NCBI GenBank assembly: GCA_948470475.1
Contig: OX419342.1
Location: forward strand, 7,394,196 to 7,458,195
Reading direction: 5' to 3'
Length of the DNA: 64,000 nt
DNA from: Galaxea fascicularis
Lineage: Eukaryota > Cnidaria > Anthozoa > Scleractinia > Euphylliidae
Shown here: in pieces, positions 1-11,200 of the stretch
Position numbering within the stretch: position 1 is the stretch's first letter
Layout of the letters: each line of letters opens with the position of its first letter
Notes under the pieces: model-generated
Told to the model about the DNA's origin: nothing
The model's input: only the letters and a program-made list of their open reading frames with translations
Database searches by the model: none
Position numbers and translations under genes: made by a program

Positions 1-109
1 ATTACGTCCTTTTCCATTTCTGCAGTACACTCCGTCATGTATTGGTTGGGATGTATTGGCTGACGGGAAAGTACATCGGCGTCAATGTTGGTCTTCCCTG
101 GCCGGTACT

Positions 110-865
110 TTAATCCGCCAATTCTGCCACCCACCGATGACCCACTGCAGACAGTTTGGCTGAAGTTAGCACGTAAGTAAGAGGATTGTTGTCTATGTAG
201 ACGGTGAAAAAGGTAGCGTAATACAAGTAATCGCGAAATTTCTCAGTTACTGCCCATTTGAGGGCCAGAAACTCCACCTTTCCAGCATGCATGTGATAAT
301 TTCTCTCCGCTTGCGTTAGTGTCTTAGAAGCATACCCCAAAACTCTCAATTTGTCATTCTGTTCCTGGTACAGGACGGCTCCAAGCCCATCTTGTGATGC
401 GTCCGTGTGAAGCACAAATGATTTTGTGAAGTTTGGGAATGCCATAATCGGAAGAGAAGTCAGCCGTTGGATAAGCAAGTCGAGCCTCTTTTGATATTCA
501 TCTGTCCAGGTTATCCTATGATTACTAGCCAATGGATCGGGGCCAGCCATTAAATCGTACAGGGGTTTGGCTATGCGTGAAAAGCTCTGAATGTACTGCC
601 TGTAGTAGCTCAAAAATCCTAGCAGTTTACGCACATCACCTACGGTAGCTGGTATCTGTTTGGTTAAATTGTGCACAGCTGCTGTGTCCGCTGGGTCCAA
701 AGAGTATCCATCCTCGGAAACAACTCTCCCCAAGTATCTAACACGTCTTAATGCCATGTTCCTGTAGTCGACGCAGGACATGTTCTTCAAAGGTTTTGCT
801 ATACATGAGAATATCATCCAAGTAGGGGATGCAAATTTTGTCTCGTAAGCCTTCCAGGCATTCAT
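110..865 (-). pseudogene. Gypsy RT thumb and RNase H segment
   Basis: A 251-codon open stretch. Its first ~45 codons are out of frame with the element. From about residue 43 it reads the RT connection (RYLGRVVSEDGY), then LLGFLSYYRQYI and the RNase H start (FVLHTDASQDGLGAVLYQ, with the catalytic Asp of TDAS), continuing to DNNPLTYVLTSAKL. These motifs are typical of Ty3/Gypsy RNase H. It is separated from the upstream RT by a frameshift around 750-780, so it is not a functional polyprotein. Confidence 0.88.
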
Positions 866-1151
866 TCATACACTTTTGGAAGGCCGCAGGGGCATTCATC
901 AACCCAAATGGTATCCTGTTGCATTGATACAATCCCCTGGGGGTTATAAATGCAGTAAGAGGGCGACTTTCTTCTCCGATGAAACTTTGATGGTAGGTTT
1001 TCCCTTGATCGAGTACTGTGAACCATTTGTTGCCGCCTAGTCCATTCAAGATACCTGTATCCGAGGGATCGGCTGACGTTCTGGGTGTGTTTTCTTGTTC
1101 GTTCACGATAGTCAATGCAGAGTCGCAGACTCCCATCCTTTTTGCGAACAC
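738..1151 (-). pseudogene. Gypsy RT palm segment
   Basis: Open frame carrying the RT core: [13 protein letters not shown] motif ([15 protein letters not shown]) followed by [10 protein letters not shown]. The catalytic YxDD box is YLDD where YVDD or YADD is more usual in Gypsy. About 35 codons at its start are out of frame relative to the element, and it ends by running past a frameshift near 750-780. It continues the RT fingers encoded in the overlapping upstream frame (862-2055). Confidence 0.87.
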
Positions 1152-2055
1152 AGGCCATAGGTGAGGAGTAAGCCGATCGAGATTTGGTTATCCAATTTCG
1201 ATTTATCAGATCTTCTAGGTACTCTTGGACGTCCCCATAGAGGGGCTTAGGGATGGAAGTATAGTTCTTCTGAACTGGTTGATTGTCCTTCAGCCTAATT
1301 TCAAGTTCCAAGTTCTCAACCCAGCCGACGTCATCATCGTTTTGTGCGAAGGCACCAGCCTCTTGTCGTAGCATTTCGCGAACAATCAACTGTTCATTTT
1401 CTTCTAGTTGACTCATGTCGACTGGTGGTTTCCATTCGTCTTGTTTGTGACCTTCACGCGAGGTGACTCCATAGTAAGGTTCCTGTTCTTCTTGAATGTC
1501 TGTTTGATCACTTGGACTTGGGATTGATAAAACTGACTTAACCATGTGTACTCGGCCCAGCTCTGTTCTGCGTTTCAGCAAGATGTCTCTTTCTGTATTA
1601 TTGCGGACCAATATAGTCACCTGGCTGGATATTCCTGGGGAGATTTTGGTGAGTTCCTCATTCAGTTCTATGCCATCGGGCGTATCGCTGTCTTCCTTGG
1701 GCTCAAATATCATTGGCACTCCCTCTGGAACCGGCCGGAAGTGGATTCTACATTTGACTCTTGTTGTCTCTCCCTTTGGTAGCATAACATCTCTCTTTCC
1801 AACTTTGACAGCTGCTGTACCTGTATCCTGTGATCTTGTCTGAATGAAGTGTACCAGAGCCCCCACTTGAGTGCGGTGAACTGAAGGGAATGACCGCTGA
1901 ACGATGGTACTTGCAGCTTGGGGATTTTCACCATGTTTTCTAAGAACTTCTTCTATAACATTAAATCCAATGATCGGGAGTTCTTGTTCCTGTTGTCCTA
2001 CTAAAATTGGCACAATCAGTTCATCAGCAGTTGTGTTCTCTCCAACCAGTCTCAT
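862..2055 (-). pseudogene. Gypsy protease-RT linker and RT fingers
   Basis: A 397-codon open stretch. The middle matches the linker between protease and RT; residues ~265-315 carry RT fingers: [17 protein letters not shown] followed by [15 protein letters not shown]. Right after IDYRE the frame is lost (about 1100) and the remaining ~80 codons are noise overlapping the true RT frame. Plus-strand reading frames over the same bases are shadows of this element. Confidence 0.85.
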
Positions 2056-2155
2056 TCATTGCTTCCACATTTAACTCTTCTCCCATCCCTAGCAACTCTT
2101 GAACATTTCGTAACTCTTCCAGCGGTAATTATAAGTGACTTTGTTATCATTTCCT

Positions 2156-2480
2156 TCACACTACACAGACTTGGGAGTCCGTACCCCATAATGCTTCAAC
2201 TTCCTTTCCCTGAATTATGCATTTTACTATGCACTTCTGTCCCACACGTTTTATTAGTCCAGCGTGCTGCCTTGGTGTTAAGTGGCAGGGGAACGTGGTG
2301 TTCAGGTCGCCATCATTAGCATCTTCAGTTGCTTTGCGTTTCTCCAGTTCCTGTATAGCCATGCAAACGGTTCGATGTGCAGCTCTGTGGTTTACTTGTC
2401 ATTCTTTGGAACAATAGCTACTGGTCCGACAAGCTCCACAGCGTTGAAGCGGTACATTGCGAGTTCCTGTCATCCCACAT
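2156..2480 (-). pseudogene. Gypsy MYND-like zinc finger and degenerate protease
   Basis: From about 2480 downward the minus strand reads HCVQCGMTG..., RCGACRTSSYCSKE, an in-frame TGA, then QVNHRAAHRTVC. The spacing C-x2-C, C-x2-C, YC, H, H-x3-C matches a MYND zinc finger; the stop falls where another cysteine would be expected. About 80 residues further is ALWGTDSQVCVV, which aligns with the retropepsin active-site stretch, but the DTG triad is not intact, so protease activity is unlikely. A MYND finger is not a standard part of Ty3/Gypsy gag-pol. Confidence 0.65.
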
Positions 2481-2511
2481 TGGACACAGTGGGACTGATT
2501 TTCTTGCCCAG

Positions 2512-2805
2512 TCACGCCCAGTCCCACGGGCGTGACCTCTGGCCGTTTCCCTGAAATCCAGCTGGGGGTCGTTGGCTGGGCTGCGCATTGCACTTGCGTG
2601 CATAATGGCCATTCATCCCACACTTGAAACCATGATTGCAAAACCTTTCATTCCCGCTTTGGTGGCAGTTCCTACACCGTGGGGGTTGTCTCATGGGCTG
2701 TTGCGAAAGGGGACTTTGAACTTGACGTGAAGACCGCACTTTCTCTTTGACAGCAGCAACTTCTGCCTTAAGTTCCCTAATTTCTTTGATAAGGGCTTGC
2801 TCCAC
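2512..2805 (-). pseudogene. Gypsy Gag C-terminus with degenerate zinc knuckles
   Basis: 97 codons: a short helical start with heptad character (IKEIRELKAEVAAVKEK), a Gln/Pro-rich stretch, then Cys/His-rich sequence (PRCRNCHQSGNERFC and KCGMNGHYARKCN). The second resembles a nucleocapsid CCHC knuckle but lacks the first Cys in the usual spacing. The reading frame overlaps the MYND-like part that follows. Capsid and matrix portions are absent upstream. Confidence 0.7.
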
Positions 2806-2830
2806 CTTTTTGTCATCGCGACAGATATGG

Positions 2831-5135
2831 AAATACGTTCGCGCTTAAACATGAATTTCGGTCATATCGGAGACCAAAGTGGCCCACACTCGCTTTTCTA
2901 GAACTCGATCTCCAAATGCACTACTAGCATTGCACCCTAAATTTAAAGAATTAACAACTCATTGATGAAAAGTTGTGTAGTAACGGCTGAGTAAATTCAC
3001 TCCGAATGCTTAAAAGGCAAACTGACTTGTACAGCAACCAAGGTAACAGTACTAAATTACTTCTCTATATGCGACCGTCATTGGCGACAAGCGCGTTTCG
3101 ATGACAGTACTTTTCGAATAACCGGTTTCTTTTCGCCGAGGGTAGCAAAACTTAATAAGGGAGGAGAGGAGAAAGGGGAAGGGACCACGCTGAGGGAAAG
3201 GCAAAGGGAAAGAAAGAGGACGGAAGCACTTGCTTGAGTAAATCTGACGGGGGAAAATGGCTTCCACCGTTATATTTTTGCTCCCGCGAAGATCTTTCGC
3301 TCAGAGTCACTGGCTCGCGTCCTGACATCTCCTTAAAGACTATCACAAAGGCAATATAACTCTCTGGACGTGTGTTGTATCGCTGGCAGATTTTTTTCGG
3401 GTCTTTCTTTGACTGGCAGTTCATGAAGAGATGTTTCGGTGCCCAGAAAAGGTTGATCAATTAATTTAATCAATTGATAAAATAAGTCTGTTTTAGGAAT
3501 ATAGCAAGAGTTTTTCTCCCATTATTCTTGGCAGAACGACTCTGAAAGTACAAAAAAAACGTTAAGTTTATAATTTTAATATTTGTTCGCGCGTTTGCCA
3601 CTGATTGGCATCTTATTACTTGGAGTAAGCGATACTTCATTAGTTAAAGTCACGCCGATTAAACGTCTGACTCAAAAGTGCCCAGCAAGTTATATTTATT
3701 TATCTTTTGAAACTTCATTTTTCTTTTCTTTTTACAATTTGACATCAAAACAGGAACTTAAATACTCATACTGATGTATTCTTAGTCAAGTCGATTTTTC
3801 CAACTTTTAATATCTGACTTCACAATGTTTGGGATGAGCAAGAAGCTCCTGCATATTTCTCGAAACTGGTAAAATACATCTCTTATAAATGTTCACCTTG
3901 TAAATATACGAATAATCTCTTTTTATAACTCTGCTCTGTAACTGTCAATTGGATGATACTTCAATTTTTTTTACAACTTCTTCATGGAAATTATATTGTG
4001 AAAATCGTAAATGATCTCATACGATTCCATAAGCATGCTACAAAATATTGGAACAAATATTTGTTCAACTGAAACCATGTAACAATAAAATATCAAAGTT
4101 CGATACATCAAAATTCTAGCGATTCAAGATAATTCTGGGCTTGTCTTTTACATTCATCTCTTTACTACTACCAAAAAATGAACAAAGGAATCTTGACAAA
4201 ACTCAGAGAAATTTTGTCCAGAAAGCCCTAGGTTTTGCTAGCAAGTTGACCGAACGAGGCTTGAGAAATAGCTCTAAACTCTCACTTTGCTCTCTCCAGC
4301 AATGACAGCTCCGCCTTAAAAAGATAAAACCATCCATTAGAGCAGAACTTATACGAAAAAACGAAAAACGCGCTTTAGAATGAGATGATTGGTATGGATA
4401 ACAGTTCTTCAGGACAGCTGCAACAACTCTTAAACCACGAGCGACGCACGTTGCTTTAAGTATTTCTTCGTTTGTTTGTTTTGTTAAAAAAGAGCCTTGA
4501 CACATACCTCGTCACGTGTTCTACCAACAACCTTCATATAAAGCATCACCAAAGTCTCGGGCAGCAGCACTTTGCTGACGTAATCAAAATACTGGTGACA
4601 AACACAGTTAATAAAATCAACAATATTAAAGGAAAATAAACACAAGCACAACTGACGCCAATAAAAAGGGCTTCCAAGGGGTGGTCTGGTGTCGCTTTGT
4701 CGCTCATTTATGTCTGTCTGTCGCCTGTTTGATCAGGGATAAATGTCTCTGTCGTTGAAAGAAAAGACAAAGGAATGAAAAGTGAATTGTCCCTGTCGCA
4801 AACTGTCGCATTTTTCTGCCAATTTCTGTCGATTGTCGATGTTTTGAGAGAAGATTGTCGCATACTTTCGGAGCCAAGACGATTGTCGCTTCTACACCTT
4901 GGAAGGCCTCAGCAAATGCCAATACGAAATACAGGAGGTCAAAGGACGGCACAAATCGCTTTGCGATTTACAGCTTCGTAAATACGGTTTAGGCAAGAAG
5001 TTATGTTAAATAACAAACTGACTAAACAGACTACTCCGAAAAAGCTGGATTAACAAGGACCAGTGAATCCACCACCAGACAGATCTTAGGAAGATATCTA
5101 AGTTTTCAACAAGGTATTCTTCGAAAACGTCCTGT
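2831..5135. other. Intergenic, no gene recognised
   Basis: Open frames here are short and low-complexity and show no family motif. The segment 4690-4880 contains many TGTCGC/GTCGC words on the plus strand (at least ten), perhaps part of a repeat element whose ends I could not define. No exon with convincing splice sites was found. Confidence 0.5.
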
Positions 5136-5241
5136 TCACAATTTATGGTAAACATATTCTCGTGCCCATCGAGTGGAGTTCCCTTTATCTTCCCGTTGTG
5201 CCAAGAAAGATCCAAGTGTTATTTTTAGGGAAGAGTGCTGT

Positions 5242-8200
5242 TTAAATCTGAATTACCTTACTGTGCTTGTAACAAAACATGGCTGTGAGCACATCCATTA
5301 TGATATCCCTTTGTTCCTCAGTAAATTGACCAAATTGCACTTGGAATGCCAAGTCTCCTAAAGCGCAGAATGAAAACAAAGATCAGATGAGAAGACGAAT
5401 CACCGCAGAGCTCTCAAGTTTGATTTGCTCAGTGCCAAAAAGTGAGATTTTTGATGGCGTAGCTGTGTATTACGACGCTGAAGGCGTTTCCTGTCTGGGA
5501 GCGGGGGGGGGGATCTGTGGGCATACTCCCCCAGAAAACTTGAAATAGCTAAGACCTGTTTTCCTTAAGAGGAAATTCCGCTATTTGGAAAGCGCCCGAC
5601 GTCGGTAATGACGATTCATAAGGTAGTCACTTAACTTAAGCAGCAATTTAATGTCATTTCAGATCTTTGTTTTTTGGGGTTAAAAATGAACTGTTCAAAT
5701 CAAAAACCTTAACTACGTGAGAAATAACAGTTTCGGCGTAAGAGCGAAGGATTGCTCTCGTGAGTTTCACGCTCAACGCGCGAGACTTGAGAGTTAACGT
5801 CTGTTTGGTGGAAAAACATTTCTCTGTTTGTTTGCAAGAGAATAGCTCACGTTTTTAAAAAAAAGCAGAGACTAAAGTGGCTAAATTTAAATTGACCTCC
5901 CAACGCACGTGAGCGTGGAAATTTCTCGACAGTGGAGAAATATTTGTTCTATAATTCCCAACAGTAAAATCCTAACGCTACATATCTCGTTACTTGGAAA
6001 ACAGAGCTAATTAAGAAGTTATACCGACAATTGACAATTTGCCTCCTTGCTTTTAAGTTTGTTTTGTTTTAATTGTTTTAAGCGAACAGTGGTGAAACAA
6101 AATCAAAGCAAACTCGAATTACCTAAAACTCAATCAGGAGTACCATTCAACTACTTTCAGAAGAACGAAACGTTATTAGAAAAACCAAACGTCTTCCAAT
6201 ATAAGTTATCGAAATAATAGCCGGGAAAGTAGTCCACTGAGATCTGTTGAGATGAGAACTCGCATTTTCTTTTTCGTGACACGTTTGCCATTGACTGACG
6301 GAAACATCTTCCGTTTTGTCAGAGGGTTTAAAAATATATACCACCACAGTTGTTCATTTGCTAAAAAATAAACTAATCAGGTCTTCCACACCTCTCATAC
6401 GTCCGCCTCGTTTGTAATCTTCATGGCGTCGGCAATATCTCTACATGTAAAAGCAAAGCAAATATGAGACAATCGCATTTCTTTAATTGCAAAGTCAAAG
6501 CTTTAGTAATTGAACGAGGTTCGAACATTTCAGTATGAGTGCGATACTCGGTGACCAGTTTATTTCAGTTAAAATTGCTGTGAAGCAGAGCTTTCCTGCC
6601 AAACTCTTTATCTTGCTGTGAAAGGCATTTAAAACCGAAGTGGAAACGTTTAAGAGAACTCCGTCTTCCGCATTTTTCATAGCAAAGATTCATCCTTTCA
6701 TGATCACACTGCTGAGAAAAAAGATTCACGTACACAGTGTGATTGAGTGGTTTTCAAATTAAGCGTCGTAAAACAAACCAAAGCAATTACTTCGACCAAT
6801 CACAAAAGACGAAGACAGCACAGTGAACCAATCAAATTTGAAGAAATTACATGCAACCGGTGCCAAGCGCGGGAAAATGCGCGCATTTATCCAGCGCGCA
6901 TTTATCCAGCAGGTTTTGGTTTTGCTTCTCATTGGCTAAGAAAGTGGCGCGAGTTTTGTCAACCAATCACAGAGCAAAGTAAACCAAAAGCGAATTACTT
7001 TCGACACTTAATTCAAACCCGCTCTAACATTGCCAAGTTACACACCGCAATATTACCTTGCCTTCAAATATTTCTCTTAGTTCACTAGCGAGTTCCCAAA
7101 CCAGCTGTTCTGTTTGGTCTAAGGTGAGATCTTCGATGGTGCTGCGAGGAAAAACAAAACAAAAAAATTGAATGGTTTATTGTCCCACTTTAAGAAGTGA
7201 CTTGACAGAATGGTCTTGAAATTGAAGTGGTTAAAATTCGGAATAAAGGAAATGAACACAAATACCTGACGTCAAGTGCTACTGGTGGCTTGTCTTCAAT
7301 CGTAATTGGTTCTAACGGGCTCGACCCAGGCTCCTCATCAAGATCTGCACAGAAGAAATGATAGCACCGAACAAACAGGTTATGTAAAGTAATGATTATT
7401 TCCTTGGGGCAACAAAGTCAACCATATTCGCAAGCCAACACCTCTCGCACGAGCACAGGGGGCTCACTTACAGGAAGTTGTTATTTGTTGAGTTTAATAG
7501 AGAAATCGCCGGAACCGTGGTTTGTTGGTGTCCGCTTATGACCAGAGATTTTCACTAACCTACGGAAGCTGTACGCCAGCAGAGGCTCGGCTGTACGAAA
7601 AAAATTACAAACATTGTTTCTTACCACAACAAGTGGGACCATTATCAATCGCATGTAACCTGCCTAACAAGGAAAATTATTCATCTATCTAGAATTTTCG
7701 CCTCGTGCCACAGTTTCTTCGCATGATGTATTTAGGGTGTCTAGCCCTATCTGACAGGCGAGATCGACAAATTTAGCCACTTTAGAAACGAGCAAGAGGG
7801 CTGGGAACAAGTTTCTTAAATTTATCAATCAGAAAAAACTGTTTCTGCCTCATGAAAGAGCATCTCAAAATGGTCACCTCACCAACTTTGAGCTTGTTCA
7901 GCAGGATAGGAGTTGAAAAAAAGGCTTATGCAAATCGTGAGACTGCACTTTACGAAAACGAGACGTGTATGGGAATTTCTTGATTTTTAAATGTATGTTT
8001 TCAGGCGGCTTTTCAACCAAACATGATCAAACTTGCTGAAACTACTAATTGTGAGGGGCCCTTTCAAGTGGGAAATCCAATTCAATATTCAATTTAATTG
8101 ATTTTAAATATATATTTAGGCCCTCACTCATTTCTAAAGTGGCCAATAATGGCCGCGCTCCTATCTCATGCTACAGAGGTTGGACACATGGCCCAACAAA

Positions 8201-11200
8201 ATACCCCTATTAACTTAACAAAGGTGTCTAACACTGATATCCATATCCTTGGGTCAGTTTTCAAAGGGTCTGTTCACACTTGCCAGATCGAGTACGAATA
8301 CGCTATGAACTGTCAAAAAAAGCCAGTGATAGATGCAACCTAGAACAAGTCTGAAAGGAAAGCGTGAATGGCACCAGTGTTAACAAAAGTAAAAGGAAAG
8401 TTATACTAAGCAAGACAAAACAAAAGACGGATCCACATAAATTACATTTCTCTTTTGGTTGTGAAACAATTACTGTGGTCAGCTCTCTCCTCCACAGAGG
8501 CCGCTCTTTCATGCATGCTTCCTTTGACTGTAGGCTGGCAGTTCGGAGGCTGGGGAGAAGGAACAACGGAAGCACGAGGGGAACGCCGGACATCGTACCC
8601 CGCGCGCCGCCCCCACTCCCATTTCCACCTTTCCCTCCCCTCCCTTAGGGAGCAGAGGAGAGAGCGCCGTCAGTGAAAACCGTAACTGTCCGCCATCCTT
8701 ACCTTCCAAAATATCACATGTCTTGCTGGTAGTCCTCAAGGGCCGTTTATTGACTTTTCTTTTCGCAGGTCTTCCACTCCGCTTATACGAAGTGTCCCCT
8801 GTCGCAATAGCTTTGCCTGTTTTTCTTTTCTTTGTGCCTAAGCTTTCCATCACATCAGAACTCGTCCTAATCTGGTTATACTGTTCTGAACACTGCGCGA
8901 GCTCCTCAATTAGATCTGAACCTTGTCGCTTCTCCACAATTCGCCTAACCTTGGGCGATTCAAAATCGTTTTCATCCCCAACAGTTACACAGTCAGAGTC
9001 CGACTCCTTCCTCGTGCCTTTAGTTTTAGCTGTGCGTTTTTTGAGAGTTGTTTTCTTTGACAATCGGGAACGCAGAGGAAGAAGAGAATCATATTCCATA
9101 GAATCAGATTCAGAATCGTATCTGGGGCGTTTTAGCTTTGCACCAGATGTCTTTGATTTGCTATGTTCCTCTACAATAAACGTTTCATGGATAGTATTGC
9201 ACTTTGAGGTAGCATCTTCCGCATCAACCGCGGTTTGCAACTTCTCTCTTCTTTGAGAAGCGCAAGATGCAGCATTGCCAGTATCAGCAGAACCACAAGC
9301 TTCACTCCCACTGTCATCAGTATGCACCAATATCTTGTTCTTGTAACATTCTTTATTTCCCTCCACTGAATTTAATACACCTTGCAACACTGTACTATCT
9401 TGAATATCTGCTTTATCATCAAGCTGAAATTTTTCATCTGTTAAATTTTTTAAGCCAGCATCGTTTTCATCTTCCTTTTTCAAAGTGAACACTTCTTTTT
9501 CCTTTCTCCCCTTTGAGCTCAAACCTTCTTGCCGAGACGACGTTTCCTGAGGGTCACCCAGATTAGTCATCCATGAAATCTGTTTATTCCCTTGCTTGCT
9601 TTCTCCTTCCACTTCTGCAGAGCCACTGGGTTTTTTGCCTTTTTGTTCCAAAGTGAATCTATTAATAATGCTGCTTGAAGCAGTGCAAAGGGAATCTAAC
9701 TTTTTCTGTGGATCGTCCTTTTTGTTCCTGCATGAACAAAACATAGCTCGTGAACACAGAACACAAACCTAAATATAACAATTTAAGCAGTTTGAATAGC
9801 CCTTATGCATGTTTACGTCAAACTTGCCAATGTCACCACCAAGCCTCGTTTTCGAATTTCAAACTTGCAAATTTTAGCATGAACTAAATCCCAAAGCAGC
9901 ACAATTACAATTATTGTAAAGAATACCCACGTGCAAACAGTATGCAAAGGATGCTATATGTTGGTGAAAAGCTATCTGCCACCAACGAGTAAAAAGGTCC
10001 GAAAATGTCCTGGACTCAGGGCACATGATTAGCAAATGAGGGAATGACTGGCTTTCTAAGTTACATCAAGGGCATTTGTCAAGGTCTGTCAAACCGGCGC
10101 GAAACAAACAGGCTTTCGTGGGTAGAATGCAGTGGATGATTTTAAGTTGAAACATTATGAGTTTGTTTCTTTTAAGATCCGAAATGGGAGCAAGTTAACA
10201 TTCTGAATGCTTTCTTTAGTAAAACCATGATTTAGAATGTTGGGTTCCGCTGTCGGTGGTAAGTATCTTTTTTCAAGTAATTTTGAGTATGCTAATTTTG
10301 TGGAAAGATGTTGTGTAGGTGTTGGGGCTCCTGGTGTTAACCTGTTGGCGGGGGCGGCGATATTGCGGAGAGATGATTTCCAAGTTTTTGGAATGGCGTT
10401 CAGTATGAGACCATAGTTATAGTATATTGTAAACGGGCATTGCACACGAAATTTTTCTTTAAACCCTGTTAGAGACAAAAAATTAAAGTCTGCATTAAGC
10501 TGATCTTGGATGTAGATAATGCCTTTTTTATACCATTCGTTAATAAAGATTGTCTTTCCGTCCAGCCGAATGTTGCGATTAGTCCAGATTATTTGATTAT
10601 ATACGGGTATTTCGTTGCTACCAGTTGAAAACTTGAATTCTTGCCAACAACAGAAAACCGTGCGGTAGAATTCTGGGAGTTGTTCTAAGTTGAGCGTCTT
10701 TACGTCGTAGTCGCAATTAATCAGGAAATCAACACCACCAAACTGCCTGACTACGTAGTTTAGAATGGTTTTCCACGAAGCATAACCACTTTCTGTAATG
10801 CGTTTGATCCACGCTATTTTCAAAGCGCGCTCCATGGTCTCAAAATCAATCATTTTCAAGCCACCGCGTTTCCTTTCTGCGATAACCGTTTTTTCTTAAT
10901 TTTGGGGGTTTTGCCTTCCCAAATAGAACTAAAAATAAATTTGTTAATACTGTCTATAAGTGGTTTCGAGATTGTCAAAAGCGAAGTGCTGTATACAAGT
11001 TTGGCTAGACCTAGTGTTTTGACGATATTTGTCTTACCAGTAAGGGTAAGGTTGCGTCTTTTCCAGCTGTGTAGAGTTTGTTCTAGATTGTACATCTTTT
11101 CTTCGAAATTTAGCATATTAGCAAGCACAGGGTCATACGAGAAGTGAACACCTAAGGCGTAAATTGAGTTTTGGGGCCATTTGAAACCGAAGGGTTTTTC

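Larger units (their letters stand above)
1..2830 (-). mobile_element. Ty3/Gypsy LTR-retrotransposon fragment (gag-pol, degenerate)
   Basis: Reading the minus strand, the order is Gag zinc knuckle (about 2600-2700), a MYND-like finger (about 2360-2480), a protease-like segment (about 2160-2240), reverse transcriptase (about 700-1400) and RNase H (about 100-450), the canonical Ty3/Gypsy order. Integrase and any 3' LTR would lie left of position 1. The 5' side fades out near 2830 with no LTR recognised, so most of Gag is missing. Reading is broken by frameshifts near 1100 and 750 and by in-frame stops, so this is an inactive copy. The minus-strand gene upstream in the window begins 2.3 kb away and is unrelated. 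Confidence 0.9.
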
